Origin: Cryptomeria japonica
Lineage: Eukaryota; Streptophyta; Pinopsida; Cupressales; Cupressaceae
Reading direction: 5' to 3'
Length of the DNA stretch: 64,000 nucleotides
NCBI RefSeq assembly: GCF_030272615.1
Contig: NC_081415.1
Location: 510,403,873-510,467,872 of the forward strand
In this document: positions 10,810 through 24,789 of the stretch, piece after piece
Layout: each line of letters begins with the position of its first letter
Numbering within the stretch: position 1 is the stretch's first letter
Notes under the pieces: model-generated
Databases searched by the model: none
What the model was told of the DNA's origin: nothing
The model's input: only the letters and a program-made list of their open reading frames with translations
Translations under genes and position numbers: made by a program

Positions 10810-12409
10810 CTTTTTCTTTGATTTCACAGAGCTCCCTTTCTGCCTTTAGGAGCCTTTGATATGTCCTTTGTTGTCTCCTATTCTGTTTTGCCTTCCTTGC
10901 ACCTAAAATTTTGAAACTCATCTTTCTTGCCATTGGATTAAATACATCTTATATGTAGAAATTGAATTTTTCAGAATTTGATGAAATTTTTGGGTTAGAT
11001 GTGCAAGACTAGATAATGAAGAAATGACACAAGACAATTTGATTTTGTAACCCTTTACGGAAATTGTGACACTTTTACAATTACGGTATGATGTCTGATC
11101 AATTGCGGTGTATTATACTAGCAATTGTGGTGCAATACTAGCAATTGCGAATTTTTGTGTGATTGAGTGCACAATTTGGGTCTTGTTCACCATGCACAGA
11201 TCTGCAAAGTCATTTAAAACATAAAATTTAGGTTAGCATGATTCACATCGGGTTCACCATCGCTTCTACACCTGAATGTCATATGTATTAAGCTAATTAG
11301 CAAGTAAGAATGAATCACCAATTCCTAACTAATTAACAAACAAACGAACATAATCAATGAAAATCAATATGAAATAAGAAATGAATTGAAAGAAGAACTC
11401 CCTCATTCTGTATCTTTGCTTCCATTGTGCTTCTCTAATTTGAGTGGTTGGTGGATCTCAGGTATTGCACCATTTTGCTGCATACAAATACTTTGAAGAC
11501 TGTGATTATGAAAAAGCTAGATTCTAGATTCAATTGTTGAAAAGAGGTTGAATTTATAGATTTTCAACACAAAGGAGGAGAGAAATAGAACTCAAGCGTT
11601 GATTGATAGATAACTAAAATTGATTGATCATTAAACTAGTCATGATTGATTTGTTAACAAAATAGATTGATCCGTTAACAAAATTGATTGGAGAGTGAAC
11701 TCAATTGATTGTCTAGTTGACTAGATTGATTGATTAGAAGACTGAATTGATTGGAGAGATAAGTGGATTGATTGATCAGTAGACTAAATAGATGGATTAG
11801 TTAGAAAAAGGTGATTGAGAGTTAAAAGGGATTATTGATGAGTTAACTGATTAGACAACCGATTTGATCAATCAATTCTGATTTTAGCACGTGTTGTAGA
11901 AATTTGAAATTGAATTAGATTTTCATTTTCAATTTGGATTTGAATTTGAATTTGGCCATTTGAATGCTAAAATAAACATGAAATTAACTAAAATTCAGAT
12001 TTGGTGAAATGTGAATTTGGAGAATGTGAAATTAATTGAAATGAAGTGAAATTCAAATTTGGGGGAAATATGACATGAAATTAGATGGAATTAATTGGAA
12101 TTATAATTTGGGGAATTGGATGAATTTAATTAATTAATTTAAATGATCTAAATGAAACTATTTAAACTTAGGAGATTGAATTAATTAAATAATAAAGATT
12201 ATTTAACTAAGGAAAAGGTTGTAATTAATTGAATAATTGAGATAGGGTTAACTGATTAAAATGATTTGAGAATAGAAATAGAATAATTAGAAGTGTTGAA
12301 GGACGATGATTAGAAGAAATAGTTAGTTTAATCAAATAATTAAAGAATTACTTAATTAAATAGATGAATAATTAGTGTAGAATTAATGAGACATTTTTAG
12401 GGGTCTACA
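10810..12409. other. AT-rich repeat DNA, possible minus-strand LTR end at 12409
   Basis: No gene. 11600-11870 is a degenerate array of ATTGATTG words. 11900-12400 is very AT-rich with alternating 'gaaattgaa' and 'ttaattaaat' runs. It ends 'GGGGTCTACA', the mirror of an LTR start TGTAGACCCC. I could not find the matching left end or a target duplication. Confidence 0.35.
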
Positions 12410-12412
12410 ATA

Positions 12413-12432
12413 TGTGTATGTGTATGTGTGTG

Positions 12433-12464
<32 letters not shown>
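12413..12464. repeat. TG/TA microsatellite
   Basis: TGTGTATGTGTATG followed by an uninterrupted (TG)n run ending near 12464. Confidence 0.9.
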
Positions 12465-12489
12465 GAAGTCTACGAGAAAAAAAAATTGT

Positions 12490-12775
12490 CGTTAGAAACG
12501 GGCACTTGTTTAGCTTCGGGGCCTCGACCCATAGAAATAAAATGGGTGCACGTTTTGAAAAATGGGTACACGTTTAGGATCAGACCCCCGCACAACAATG
12601 GTTGCACAATTTTTAGAAACGGGCACATGCTTTTAAAAATGGGTTCACATTTTTATAAACGGGTGCACATTTCTAAAAATGGGCACACGTTTCTTAATAT
12701 GCTATAAATTTTGAAACGGGTGCCCGTTTTTTTAATTTTAAATAATGTGTGCCCGTTTCATAAAAGGTGGAGTGA
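12490..12775. repeat. Degenerate array of AAACGGGCACACG-type units
   Basis: About ten irregular copies of a unit with core (A/T)AA(A/C)GGG(T/C)(G/A)CACGTTT, spaced roughly 18-30 bp apart. The core is partly palindromic. The 97-codon frame at 12414-12707 lies across this array and the microsatellite and is not believed to be a gene. Confidence 0.6.
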
Positions 12776-13638
12776 TAAACAACCCTATGCCTCGGTTTTG
12801 GCTTCGGCTTGGGCTTGGTGGGACCAAGCCTATGATTGAACCCCCAAAAAATGGCTAAGGCAAAAGAATATCATATTTTTTCCTTGCCCTAATTTTTTGA
12901 GGGCCTTCATGATTAATTTTTTTTATGAAACGAAAACCCATTAAAGTTCTCAGTATCCTGATTTCAAAAATATAAATTTCATAGTGATAAGATTATTTTA
13001 CTATTTTTGCATTATTTATTAATCAAAAGTGGTACCTAAACCTAAAATACTAAGGTTTATTAAAACTTTAATAACTTTTTTGTTTTTAAGTTTTAGAAAA
13101 ATAAATTATATGACATCAATCTACATAAAATTATTTTAAAGATAAAAAAATTAAAATTTAAAAAATATGATATTTTCATCAAATTATGGTGGTCGTACAC
13201 CTGATGTTTTGAAAATCTACTTTATGGTCAATTAAAAATTAATAAAAAAATATATATTCAATAAAAAAATAAGAAAAAATATTTTTATCAATATTTGGTG
13301 TCTTGGGTATTTTTTCCCAGAAGGATTTACAAAAATTCATGTATTTGCGTCAAAAATAGTGGACATACACATGTGTGGTATGGTCCTGAAACAGGCATTT
13401 TGAAAAAGTGGTTTTTAAACATGCCTACTAAAAAGAAATTTCTACCATGTGGGTATTGAAATAAATTACATATTTGAAAAGTAGACTCTGAACACTACAT
13501 TTTCTATTTGTGAAGTCTTCTGAGATTCAATCTCTAAGTCCCTCAAATTTTGACATCAATCGACAGAAATTTTGAAAAACAGATAAAACACTTCCACTTT
13601 TTGCCCAAAAGTGAGACTCAACTTCTTGCAGCCACCCA
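12776..13638. other. Unassigned AT-rich DNA
   Basis: No gene recognised. A perfect 8-bp inverted repeat with a 3-bp loop (GGCTTGGT-ggg-ACCAAGCC) lies near 12812-12830. The remainder is AT-rich and has lost any coding signal. Confidence 0.4.
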
Positions 13639-14308
13639 TGTGTATGTGTATATGTATATATACATATACATATATATGTGTGTGTGTGTGTGTGTACATA
13701 TATGTATATGTATATGTATATGTATATTTATATGTATATTTATATGTATATATACATATATACATGTACATATAGATGTACATATATGTATCTATAGGTA
13801 TATATATGTGTGTATATATACATATACACACATATATATACACATACATATATGTATATGTATATATACACACATATATACATATATACATGTACATATA
13901 TATATATAAATACACATATATACACATATATATGTATGTATATATGTATATGTATATGTATACACACATATATATGTATATATATACATGTACATGTATA
14001 TATATGTGTGTGTGTGTATATATATACACATGCATATGTGTGTATATACATGTATATATGTATATGTGTGAATATATACACATATATATACATACATATA
14101 CATATATACATATATATACATACATATACATACATATATATGTATATATACATATGTATATGTATACATACACACACATGTGTGTGTATATATGTATATA
14201 TGTGTGTATATATATGTATATATTACATATATATACATATATATACATATACATATACACATATACATACACATATACATATACACATATACATATATAC
14301 ACATATAT
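13639..14308. repeat. Compound TA/CA/TG microsatellite, about 670 bp
   Basis: Almost pure alternating purine-pyrimidine sequence of TATA, TACA and TGTA words. Long reading frames are open in several frames on both strands here (for example 13556-14314 minus and 13776-14327 plus) only because these words contain no stop codons. The right edge is the insertion point of the concatemer starting at 14309; similar repeat DNA resumes at 46082. Confidence 0.95.
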
Positions 14309-14349
14309 TGTCATAACCCTCTTTTAAGACTTCGATAAAACTTGTTAAT

Positions 14350-14460
14350 AATACTATTATTATCCTTATCATCCTTATTATAATTATTATTATTACTATT
14401 ATTAATATTATTATTATTACTATTATTAATATTATTATTATTACTATTATTCTTAATATT
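14350..14460. repeat. ATT/TTA trinucleotide run in LTR 1
   Basis: A run of ATT/ATA words with occasional ACT. The same position is shorter in LTR 2 (about 31935-32025) and is a nearly pure ATT run in LTR 3 (about 43058-43110), so its length varies between copies. Confidence 0.85.
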
Positions 14461-17034
14461 ACTTTTATGAGTTAGAAATGATAAATTAAATAAGGTCCAA
14501 ATTTTAAATAAAAATGAGTAATAAGTGGTGACTCGCATGTGAGGTCATAATTTACTTGGAAATTATTTATTTTCTCAATATTCTAATTGAGCACATGGTG
14601 TAGGAGAAATAAGAAGATTCTAGAAAAAAAATTCATTTTAAAATATTAAGGAATAAATATTATATTTAGCAAATATATGACATGGGAGTTACAAAATTAT
14701 TCTATGACAAGAATAATTCTATTCATGGCCTTTTTATGACAAAGGAGTTATGAAATTCATATTTGTTAAAATGGAGGAAAATTCAAATTCAGATTTTTAA
14801 TGCATGGTCAAATGTAACCGCCACTATGACAACAATCATTTTGCATGAAATTAATTTAAAAATTACTTATTTTCTCAATATGTTATTTAGCACATGTTGT
14901 AGGAGGAAATGAGAAGGTTCTAGAAGAGAATCTCAAATTCAAATTTTTGCATGTAACCCCCACTATGACAATAGTCATTTTTGCATGGGATTATTTCAGG
15001 AAAAGAATCTCAAAACCAATTAATTTACATGGTAGTGGGAAAATGACTCTCTTTTCTATATATTGAACACTAGATTTTTGAAAAGGGAGAGTTCATTGTT
15101 TTCTTTGATAAGTAGTTTTGAATTCTTGCAAATTATGTTAGTAGTAGGAGGATTTTGGTAGGCATATTGTATTGTAGGAGATAGAATTTTCTAGGGGTTT
15201 TGGAGGAGATCTATACCAGGTTGCAGGACGAGGATCGAAGGGAGCAAGAGGAAAAGTCAAGAAGAAATCAAAGGGATTGAAGATCTTCAACAAAGGAGAG
15301 CATTATCAGATAAGTGAATTTTCCTCCAAACGATTAAGGAAGTTTGATCTATAAAATTTATTTAGTTGTATTCCAAAAAATATATGAAATTTCTTTTATT
15401 TCTTTGTAATATCTTAAGAAAAAAAAAAACCCATTTTAGTCTTTTAGAAAGGAAATAAATGTAGTTTTTATTTATTATTAAGATTTTCTATTGGTTCCAA
15501 ATAATATTTTAAATTTGGAGTTTTCAATCTCATTTTATTTCAAAGAAAGCTAGTGGTGTTTTAATTTATTCATAACATGAAACATAAAAGTTCGATTATA
15601 TTCATTGGAAACAATATTTATCTTAATTATGAATTAAAATTTTAAATAGATTTATCGATAAAATATATGAAATAGATTCATTGCATATCTATCTTGAAAT
15701 ACCCAATTTAACATAGTTTAATGATAAGATAAATTTTTCAAATACAAAAAAAAAAGATGTCAATTCATTATTATTAAATTAAATATTACTAAATTATAAT
15801 TATCTAGATTTAATACTAAATGAGAATAATGAAATAATGTTAGGTTATCCTATTTTGAAGCTTGGCATAGGAAATATTATTATTGCAATTGACTTAAGTT
15901 ACAAAAACATATTGTTTAAAATTGAACATACAAAATAAGTTGTATTAATTGAACTGACTTTTTAGTCAATTACTTTCACTAAAACTTATAATTTAATTAG
16001 TTATAACCAAGGGAAAAGAGGTAATTAATATTTATATGTGGGTTAAGAAAAGAAACTTAGTTAATGAATTAATTAGTTTCATCTAAGAAATAATTACACA
16101 TAAATTATTGATTGGAAATGGAAAGTAAATCCAGGAGAGAAGCTATGGGATAAAAATCAAATTAAATATGGTTTTACTCTTTTCATGCAACTCTAACAAT
16201 TTTTCTTTTAAAAGGCAATATAATTAGAAATACTATCTTAAAATATCCCCTTAAATCTTGTTCTTCCCCAGCACCAATATCATTGGTCTCAATATTTGAT
16301 TATGATGCAATAGCTTATCCAGTATAATTTGTAGATTCTGCAAAGTAAGTTGTTGATTCTTCTAAAGACCTTTAACCAATTGCTTAGAATGAAGGCTATG
16401 ACCCAAGCATGCTTGATTTTCGCATGAAAGTTTGAACTTAAGTAATTGGAAAATTAGACTTAGTTAAATTAAATATAAATAGTTAAATTTATAATTGATA
16501 TGAGTAACTATTATAGATCTATACTATTGTAAAAAATAGTTTAATCTCAAATAAATAGAGCTATAGCTAGGTAAAGTTTACTTTTGACCTTATCATGTGC
16601 TCTCTAATTATTTAAATAAGACGTTACTTTTAAAAATTATTTAAATGCTATATAATCCTTATATTTGGGATAAAAATGGATAAGGAGTTATTTAAAAGTA
16701 ATATGTTGGCGATGAATTATAATTAAGAGATCAAATAACATATGAAATAAATTATTATTAATTAAACATTTTTCTTATTATTAAATGAAATGTAAGTTCC
16801 TTCAAATTATTTAAATTATGGTATAGTGTGTTAAGTTTGATAAATGTTAAACTCTTTTCCAAAGTCTTTCTATTTAATCATTTAATTTTCTTTCAAGCAA
16901 TTTAGTACCTTTCAAGTATTAGGATTCACATTTAAAGTAGTGTTATCATTGTAGATGAAATTTATGTTACTTCATATGGAAGAATTAGTTAGGCTTATTA
17001 TTAAATACTTTTCACTTCAAACAAGTAGGTGTTA

Positions 17035-19081
17035 TGTAATGCCCCGCCAGGAAACCCCGAAGGGATAAAGCTAAAACACACGAATGGAGTGCACATAAAT
17101 TTTATTTTTTTAAAATAAGACACAACATAATGATACAATGAGTTATCATAAGCTCAGATAACATAGCGGAAGACAAAACAGCCCTAAAGAGTTTCCCAAC
17201 GTGATTACTTAATTTGACATCTAACTCAACTCACGACATTGATCCAATTAAGCAGGTTCACTTAATTACATGTTATTACTTTAAACAAAGATATAATTTG
17301 TTCAGCAAATTAACATTAAAGATAATAAGACACGCTCATCCATTATGGTTGAAGATGAGTCAACATGAGGAAATCTACCCATAGAAGTTAAAACATAGAT
17401 AACATATGAATTCATCCATTAAGGTTAAAATATAGTTAACTTGATGAGTCCATCCATTTTAGTTACAATATAGGTAATATGTTGAAGTCCGTTTATTAAG
17501 GTTAAAATGTAAATAACCAAAGGAGTTCATCCATTATAGTTATTTATTATAGCTAATAAGATGGCGTTCATTTATTAAGGTTAAATTGTAAATAACCAAA
17601 TGAGTTCATCCAATAATTTTTAAACCATTCATTATGTTCAATTTTACATTAAACACATGCCATGCATCTAGTTCCAAAACGTGCTATAATTACCTCATAA
17701 ACTAATGAGATCTTTTCATGCATACTTATTTTCATTAACAATAACATAATGTACTCTTTCATGATCCAATTTACTGCATTTAAGAGATGACTGCATACAT
17801 GCATTTACGATAAATTTCATCTAATCCACTTAGACATTTTACCAATATGTCATCCATACATGCTAACACTATAACATGAAACATAAGAACAAAAGCAACA
17901 CATAACACCAGATTGATATCGGAGTTCACCCCTAAAGGGTTACATCTTTGGGTTTGCTCAACTGCAAGACCCCTCTGATCATTTAAATAAGTTAAGAATA
18001 CATAAGGTTCACATTTTTTACAATCCTACCATCAAGGCGAACATAACCAATATACAAACAACCACTTCAGTCCATATGATCCCTACATAGAAAAGGATCC
18101 AATTGAACATATTAAAAGCAAATACAAAGGTCCATTGCTTGATGGTACTCTAACTAGAGACCTAACCAACTATGGACAACCACAAATCAACACTCGACAC
18201 CCGCATAAAGGGCAATACCAGTTAAAACACTATCACAAGGCAACAACCAAACTAGAGACTAAGGGCATAAACAAGTACCCCAAATCAACCAAACGACAAG
18301 GTTCAAACTAACAAATCAAGTCTTGCCATTACTTAAGCAACAGCGAATATAGAAATTAAACTTGCATAGATATCAACCAGCAGAGGACAATCTTTTACCA
18401 TATTGATCTACATAATAAAGTCGATCAAATTTTCTAAATGATCTAAGTTAGATTGCAGTTATCTACCTCATCTAGGTACAAGTTGTTCTTGGTTTTCTAA
18501 CTCACTAAGCTCGTTGCATCTAAACATAACATAATTACATCATTGCGAGTTTTTACACCAAGTTCACATGAATATAACTCTATATATATATTAACCAAAT
18601 AAATATGCTATTTAATCTCTAAATGAAACATTGTGGTCATACTAGCTCAAAAACAATCTTTCCAAATTCGTCTTTCCTAGAGCCCAGTTACACTATACAG
18701 ATCAAGGAAACATATGCAAATAAGGAACCCAAAATAAAGATAGTCCGTACCCAACTTAACCATTATTCTCTTACGCATATATTCTAGAAAAATACCAAAA
18801 TTAAATATTAGTTACTATATATTTATTAATCCATAATTAATAAAATATAAACAATTAATAAATAATAAATATATTTATTTTCAATTTTTTTAAATAAAAT
18901 ATTATTTTATCTTTTCCAAATAAGATACTTCCTGCAAGTATCCAAAAAAAAAATCAAATTAAACATTAATTAATATATATATTAATTACTCATTAATTAT
19001 ATATACATTAATTAATAATTTAATAAATAAAATTTATCATTAAAACTTTATTAAAATTTAACAGTTAAATAATTTAAAAAC

Positions 19082-19117
<36 letters not shown>

Positions 19118-21090
19118 AAAAAATAATATTTAAAAAAAAATGAAAAATAGGGGGGAGGGTACCCAGCGCTGCTACCAAAAGGTAGCAGGCGCTACCTATT
19201 GGTAGCGCTACTACCCAAATGTAGCAGTCGCTACCAAAGGTAGTGATGCTACCTATGGGGGCAAGCTACCCCTTTTCTTTTTCTTTTCATTTTTTTTATT
19301 TTTTTATTTTTAGTTTTTTATATTTTTTTATTTTTAATTTTATTTATTGTGAAAAAACAAACAGTCAAAAAAAATAAACCAGTCTCACAGAGACTTATAA
19401 AATATATATAAAACTAGTCTCACAGAGACTTTTATTATTATTATTATTTTAAAACAAATAAAACTATAACCCCACAAAATTAATTACTGGTAAAGGAGTA
19501 TATCAGAATACTCCAATCTCTAAGATCAAATAGAGATTGGGAAAACACCAAAACCCAATTCAATTTCCTCTACAGAGCCAAATTGGCTGAACTTTTCAAA
19601 TAAATTTTGGCAACAAAAGAATGAGAAAAGGAAGAAATTTAACTCTATTCCTCATTCTTCCAAAATGAAACTTCCAGAATGAAACACAAAGGCTGAAAAC
19701 ACAAGAGGGTAATCCTGACAAAATTTTGCCAGCATAACCTCTATGACTCAAACTGAAAAACCAAAAACATATAATCCTAAATTAAAAAAAACAAAGCTCA
19801 ACCAAAAATGGGAGATACAACCATATTCCAGTTATTCATTTACAAACACACAGAAAACTACAGAAAAAGGAAGAAATTTATTGAGCTAATATAAAAAATT
19901 AAAATAGGCAGAAGTTATCCAACCATGGAAGCTTTCCAGGAAAATCTTGAGGAAGAGCTCATGCAACAAGATATCCACGCCAAACCTTCATTTCAGATCC
20001 TTATTTCCCCAACATGCATAAAAATTTCTTCTTCCCACAGACTACCGCCTCCTTCCCGTGAACTCCCCCAAATAAAATAAATTAGAAAAATATATATGCA
20101 ACCTAAACTTTTTTTAGGTTTTCCCCCAAAAAATATTTTCCAATCATAAAATATTTAATAATAAGAGCATTTATTTTATTTTTATTTTTAACTGAAAAAA
20201 CAAATCAAAAAATGCTTTTCTCTCCCTCATGTAATTTCTAATTTTTTTCCTAATAACACAACTTAGCATTTTTTTCCAAGATTATATGAGGGTAAAATAT
20301 ATTGTTTTATTTTTTATTTTTTATTTTTTTTCAAAACAATATCAACATATTTTAATCTCGCTTTTCTAATTAAATTGATTTTCTTAATTAATTAAAAAAA
20401 AAACCTTTCTATTTTTAAAAGGCCAAGAGATTAAATTAATTCTATTTCAAATTAATTTAAATCTTTCCTTTCCACAAACATAACTAAATAAATTAATCAA
20501 TTAAAATTAACCATTTAATTAAACTAGCTAAAAATTTAAATTGAGTAATTCTAAATAACGACTAATCGCATAAAGGGAACCTATTTAATCTAGTCCCTTA
20601 ATTTTTAAAGCATAAACACACATTTAATCAAATTAAATAAAAAATATAATTACTCAATTTAACACACACAAAACACGCAATTCATGAAGGCCAAACAAAT
20701 AGACGACCTGCATACCCAACCAAAAGAATACTGACAAATGACCGACAATGCTCACATGAGCACGACTAGGGTCAAATGAGGGTCTCCCGACCACCTAATC
20801 CAATTTCTAAGGGTTAATGAGGAGCACTCAAACCTGTGAACCCAGATGGAGTTGAAACTCACACCCATGAGGAACTATACCTGCAATGTCCTACAACCCT
20901 GAATCATATTTGCATACATATATAAATATTTAATAAAAGTGTTAGCCTGAGATTAATAGCATAATTCAGGAGAAACAAGAAACTTGCATACGAATTGATT
21001 TGGCAACCACATTAATTAAAACATCTGACTACAACATGATTACATGATAACTAACCAAGATTAAAATCTGATTAGGGGAGGGGTATTACA
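17035..21090 (-). repeat. LARD 3' LTR (minus-strand element)
   Basis: It shares nearly full-length colinear similarity with 24792-28873. Local differences include two copies of the GTCTCACAGAGAC palindrome (19380-19430) where the other LTR has one, and fewer GGTAGC units at 19164-19272. Many single-base differences are of the C/T or G/A type. Confidence 0.9.
19164..19272. repeat. GGTAGC/GCTACC hairpin cluster in LARD LTR
   Basis: About ten alternating GCTACC and GGTAGC words in 109 bp, giving several overlapping hairpins such as GCTACC-aaaa-GGTAGC. The cluster sits in otherwise very AT-rich DNA. The partner LTR has the corresponding cluster at 26963-27067. Confidence 0.8.
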
Positions 21091-21102
21091 TTCTCCCCCC
21101 CA
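21091..21102 (-). other. Polypurine tract of the LARD-like element
   Basis: On the minus strand the tract reads GGGGGGAGAA just before the 3' LTR start TGTAATACCCC, the expected place for the plus-strand primer. Confidence 0.75.
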
Positions 21103-24100
21103 GGTTCCGACTTACTCCTGGAAGTCGTAAGGCTAAACGGAGAACATGTCGCACGTACTATCCCTGAAACTCATTCAACAAAGATCAAATTGCACATAGG
21201 AATCTTTCCATAAATAATTAAAACATTATTGCTAAATCCTCTACGAATGCCATTATTCATTGGCAAGATACATCTAAGTCCATACATTTCTTAAAATACT
21301 CTTGCAATTATCCACAATCATAGCGAAGAAACAAGAATTTTCTCCCTTTCATTACACCAATTAAAGCATTAAAGAGATAGACAACAATTACCACACTCAT
21401 CAACCAAGTATGACAAGAAAACATGCCATCGTGATCAATCTCTTTTATCAATCCATCTTTTCATAAAACTTAATCGCATAAAACTAGCTTCAATATCAAA
21501 TTCTTCAGCCAAATTAACTTTCATGCAGTAAGAGCAACATATAGAACACAATAGTTTACACTTGCCAGGCATATAAGAACATTTCCAATGACTATGTCCC
21601 ATAACATAGTGACAAGATAACACCATCTAATCCATGATTACACATAATAACCATCCACATAACTAGATTGCACAACTCAAAAGGCCACATGTGAGCATGT
21701 CTAATGCTCGGTCAAAGATACCATGCACGATCAGCATCTCTATGCCTGATCTCAGAACAATAATATGATCATAAATATTCAATATCAGTCAATGGCTTGA
21801 TGGTGCTAGGGCACACCATAGCGGTGCTACCTTCCATGCAAGACCCTCGTGAACATCCCTTGTTGCGTAAGGTGGTTAGCCTCCAAGAGATAGTCACCAC
21901 ACATAGGTAGGTAGTGGTTCCTAGTTGTTTCACAGCCTCACATTCCCCCATCCTCAAGGTTCCTTACGTCAACTTCCTCGTACACACTCTACCAAGACCG
22001 TCTCATACGTCCTTGGAGAGAAATTTCACATTTCAACACAAGACCAACATACGAAAACAATAAGAATAAACCAGTTTAGCCACCAAATTACAAATGAATA
22101 AAGATAATAAATAATCAATTCCAATAGTAAGGCAAGAAAATAATCTGGAATTGCAACACCAAATCAAGTATACAAAAGATCACAAGATCGTGGCTAAACC
22201 CTCAAAGTCAAAGTAAAATAAATTGCTGGTCCACAAAGAACTAAATAAGAATATCACAACTGCACATAACATCACTATGTGACTAGCATCTAGCCACCAA
22301 TGAGGAAGGAAGGAACAATCAAAAAATTGTCACAGTAGATCATCATGTGGTGCGGCCAAATCACACATCCACACGTCATGGTAGTTTTTACCTCGGTATC
22401 ACCCCACATCACGTCATCACGTGGCATGGAAATACTCCAAGTGGAGAAGACATGCAATGGACGTATCCCACATGGTAGGGTACCTCACGAAAATAAGCAC
22501 GCGCAGGTCACGTCCCACATAGCGATGTATCTCTCAAGATACTCATCGTAATCCAGAGGTATACATGACTAAGGTCCACCCACATGTCCACCAACACCTA
22601 CTTACTGGCAGCTCATGTGGATAAACCTACCTTTCATGAAGACAAGGCAAAGGATCCTCCAAAATACACCATCACTATGCTCAACTACTGCCATCGATAT
22701 ACTCAAATAAAGGAGAGGAATAGGTTGTCACACATAAACCTATAAATAGATTCATCAAAAGGGAAAGTATTGAGTACAACTTCAATACAGTTTTATTGTA
22801 TAACTATATCATTCCTCGAAATAGAGAAGCTAAAGTCGCTTCGCGCTGACATTACTCATACACCGATCCATACTATTCAAAGAATGGTGACTTCAATTAC
22901 TACCCCTTAACATACTGTATTACCAACAACCCGAGGTTTGGTACTCGGTAGGGAAACAAATAAGCAACATCACAAAAAAAATAGTATGGTTTCTCATACT
23001 CATAAGAAACATATCCTCCATGGTTGATTACTTCACCAATCCATGGGCACATATAATAAGCACTGGTTTCTTACAATACACACGAATACACCAGTACTGG
23101 TTTAGTCACATTAACAGGGAGTACTTTTCAGTACGCTATCATTTACTCTATGAAGGTTTAAATAATGCATCCCACATGATTAACTGAATCAAGTTTATTC
23201 TAGATACAAGTATTGAAATAATTAACAATTCACAATTACATAAGGAAATAACATCATTCCTATATCTTTCTCGAATTTTCACTAAGCATTCAAATTCACA
23301 TTACTAACTATGCAATTTTCTTTCTGAAGCTTAAGACTTTCATCTTTCCATAAGAAGCCCAAAAGCAAACATACAATTTCATATGTGTTATAAATTTATT
23401 TTTTTTAAATCAATGCATTCTTAGTAGCATTTCTAAAAATCTTATAATCTAGTCAAAGAGAAGGGAAAGAGAGTTTGGTAACCAAACTATTTCCTACATT
23501 GACACAAGATCAACAAAATCACACTACATGCTAAAATTTCTCACTATAAGCCTATCATTTCAATTGCATGGTTTTCATTTCGCTACCATTTTAGAAGGAT
23601 GCCAAACAGCCTAACATGACATTTCCAATTATTATGGTTGCAACAGAATGTTCTAGTTTTCCAAACAACAGAGATCAAAACAGGTAATCTTATCGATGAT
23701 GCAAGGCCTCTTGAGAACACTCACTACTTTAATACAATACATACACATATCATAATTTTCAACCTATCATTGAAAATCAAATTATGATCAAAAGGTAAGC
23801 GAGTAGCTATCAAAAAAATAATACATATTAAATCATGCACATCAAACAAGCTTTTTATTTGCACTTTCTAAACATAATAAAGTAATTACATATATCCAAA
23901 AGCAAGTTCAATGGACCATTGCTAAAATAAATCCTCAATCAAACTGGTTTAATGAAACACATAAAACAATCTTTCGTGGACCACATTAATACACTCTCAA
24001 AGCTACTATAGCATGTTCCCTTTAATACTTCTTTTACAAACAAAGTAGTTTCACATAACAACTATTTGCATATTAATGCACATTACTTAAGATCAAATTT

Positions 24101-24777
24101 AATTACGTTACTTCTACAAAACACATGAAGAATTCTTTAATGTAAACATACAATTTTTCTCAATACCCAATATGAACTTTCAAACCAAAGCCCTTTTATA
24201 ATCTAAAAACACTTAAGTGTTATAAGGCTCACACAAGGGCTCAAGAAGTCGCATCCTTTTCTCGCAAAAAAGAAAACTCAATCAGAGATAATTACACATA
24301 TCAAATATATTTTAATTTCTAGAGAAAGAGAGGAGGTAGGGTGATAATCATTCAATTTTCTACATAATAAGCATTTAATACCTATCATACTAGTCCTTCA
24401 AGCAAACAACACTAAGCTAGATCATAATCTTAAACAAGCACATTTCATACTTTTAGATTCAAGACAAGCCTGACCAACCTAAATGGATTAGTCAAAAGAG
24501 TACAACAATCAAATAAGGAAGGTACATACAACTCTCCTTCAGAATAAGAGAAATCGTAGACCAAGACCTCACTAAGCAAACAAAACACATATAATCACTC
24601 CAAAGCACCCACATCAAGAAGGTGAAAATAAGGTGTCAACACACACATTACACACAAGTTAAGGTCTGCTAAATCACACTCAAACAACAAGGAGAACAAG
24701 CATATGACAAAAGGTCGATACACTTCCCACCAACTAAGGGCACAAGCGAAACCAGAGATCCCAGTGTTTGCAACCTG

Positions 24778-24789
24778 GCTCTGATACCA
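24778..24789 (-). other. Primer binding site, tRNA-iMet
   Basis: On the minus strand the site reads TGGTATCAGAGC, two bases after the LTR end. It is complementary to the 3' end of plant initiator methionine tRNA and fixes the direction of the element. Confidence 0.9.

Noticed and set aside
10947-12409. Minus-strand LTR ending at 12409 with a TSD ATATG
   Set aside because: No matching left boundary starting with TG next to the same 5-mer could be found.
13556-14327. Several long overlapping frames on both strands (up to 252 codons)
   Set aside because: They consist almost entirely of Tyr, Ile, Cys, Val, His and Met from a TA/CA/TG microsatellite with no stop words; not genes.
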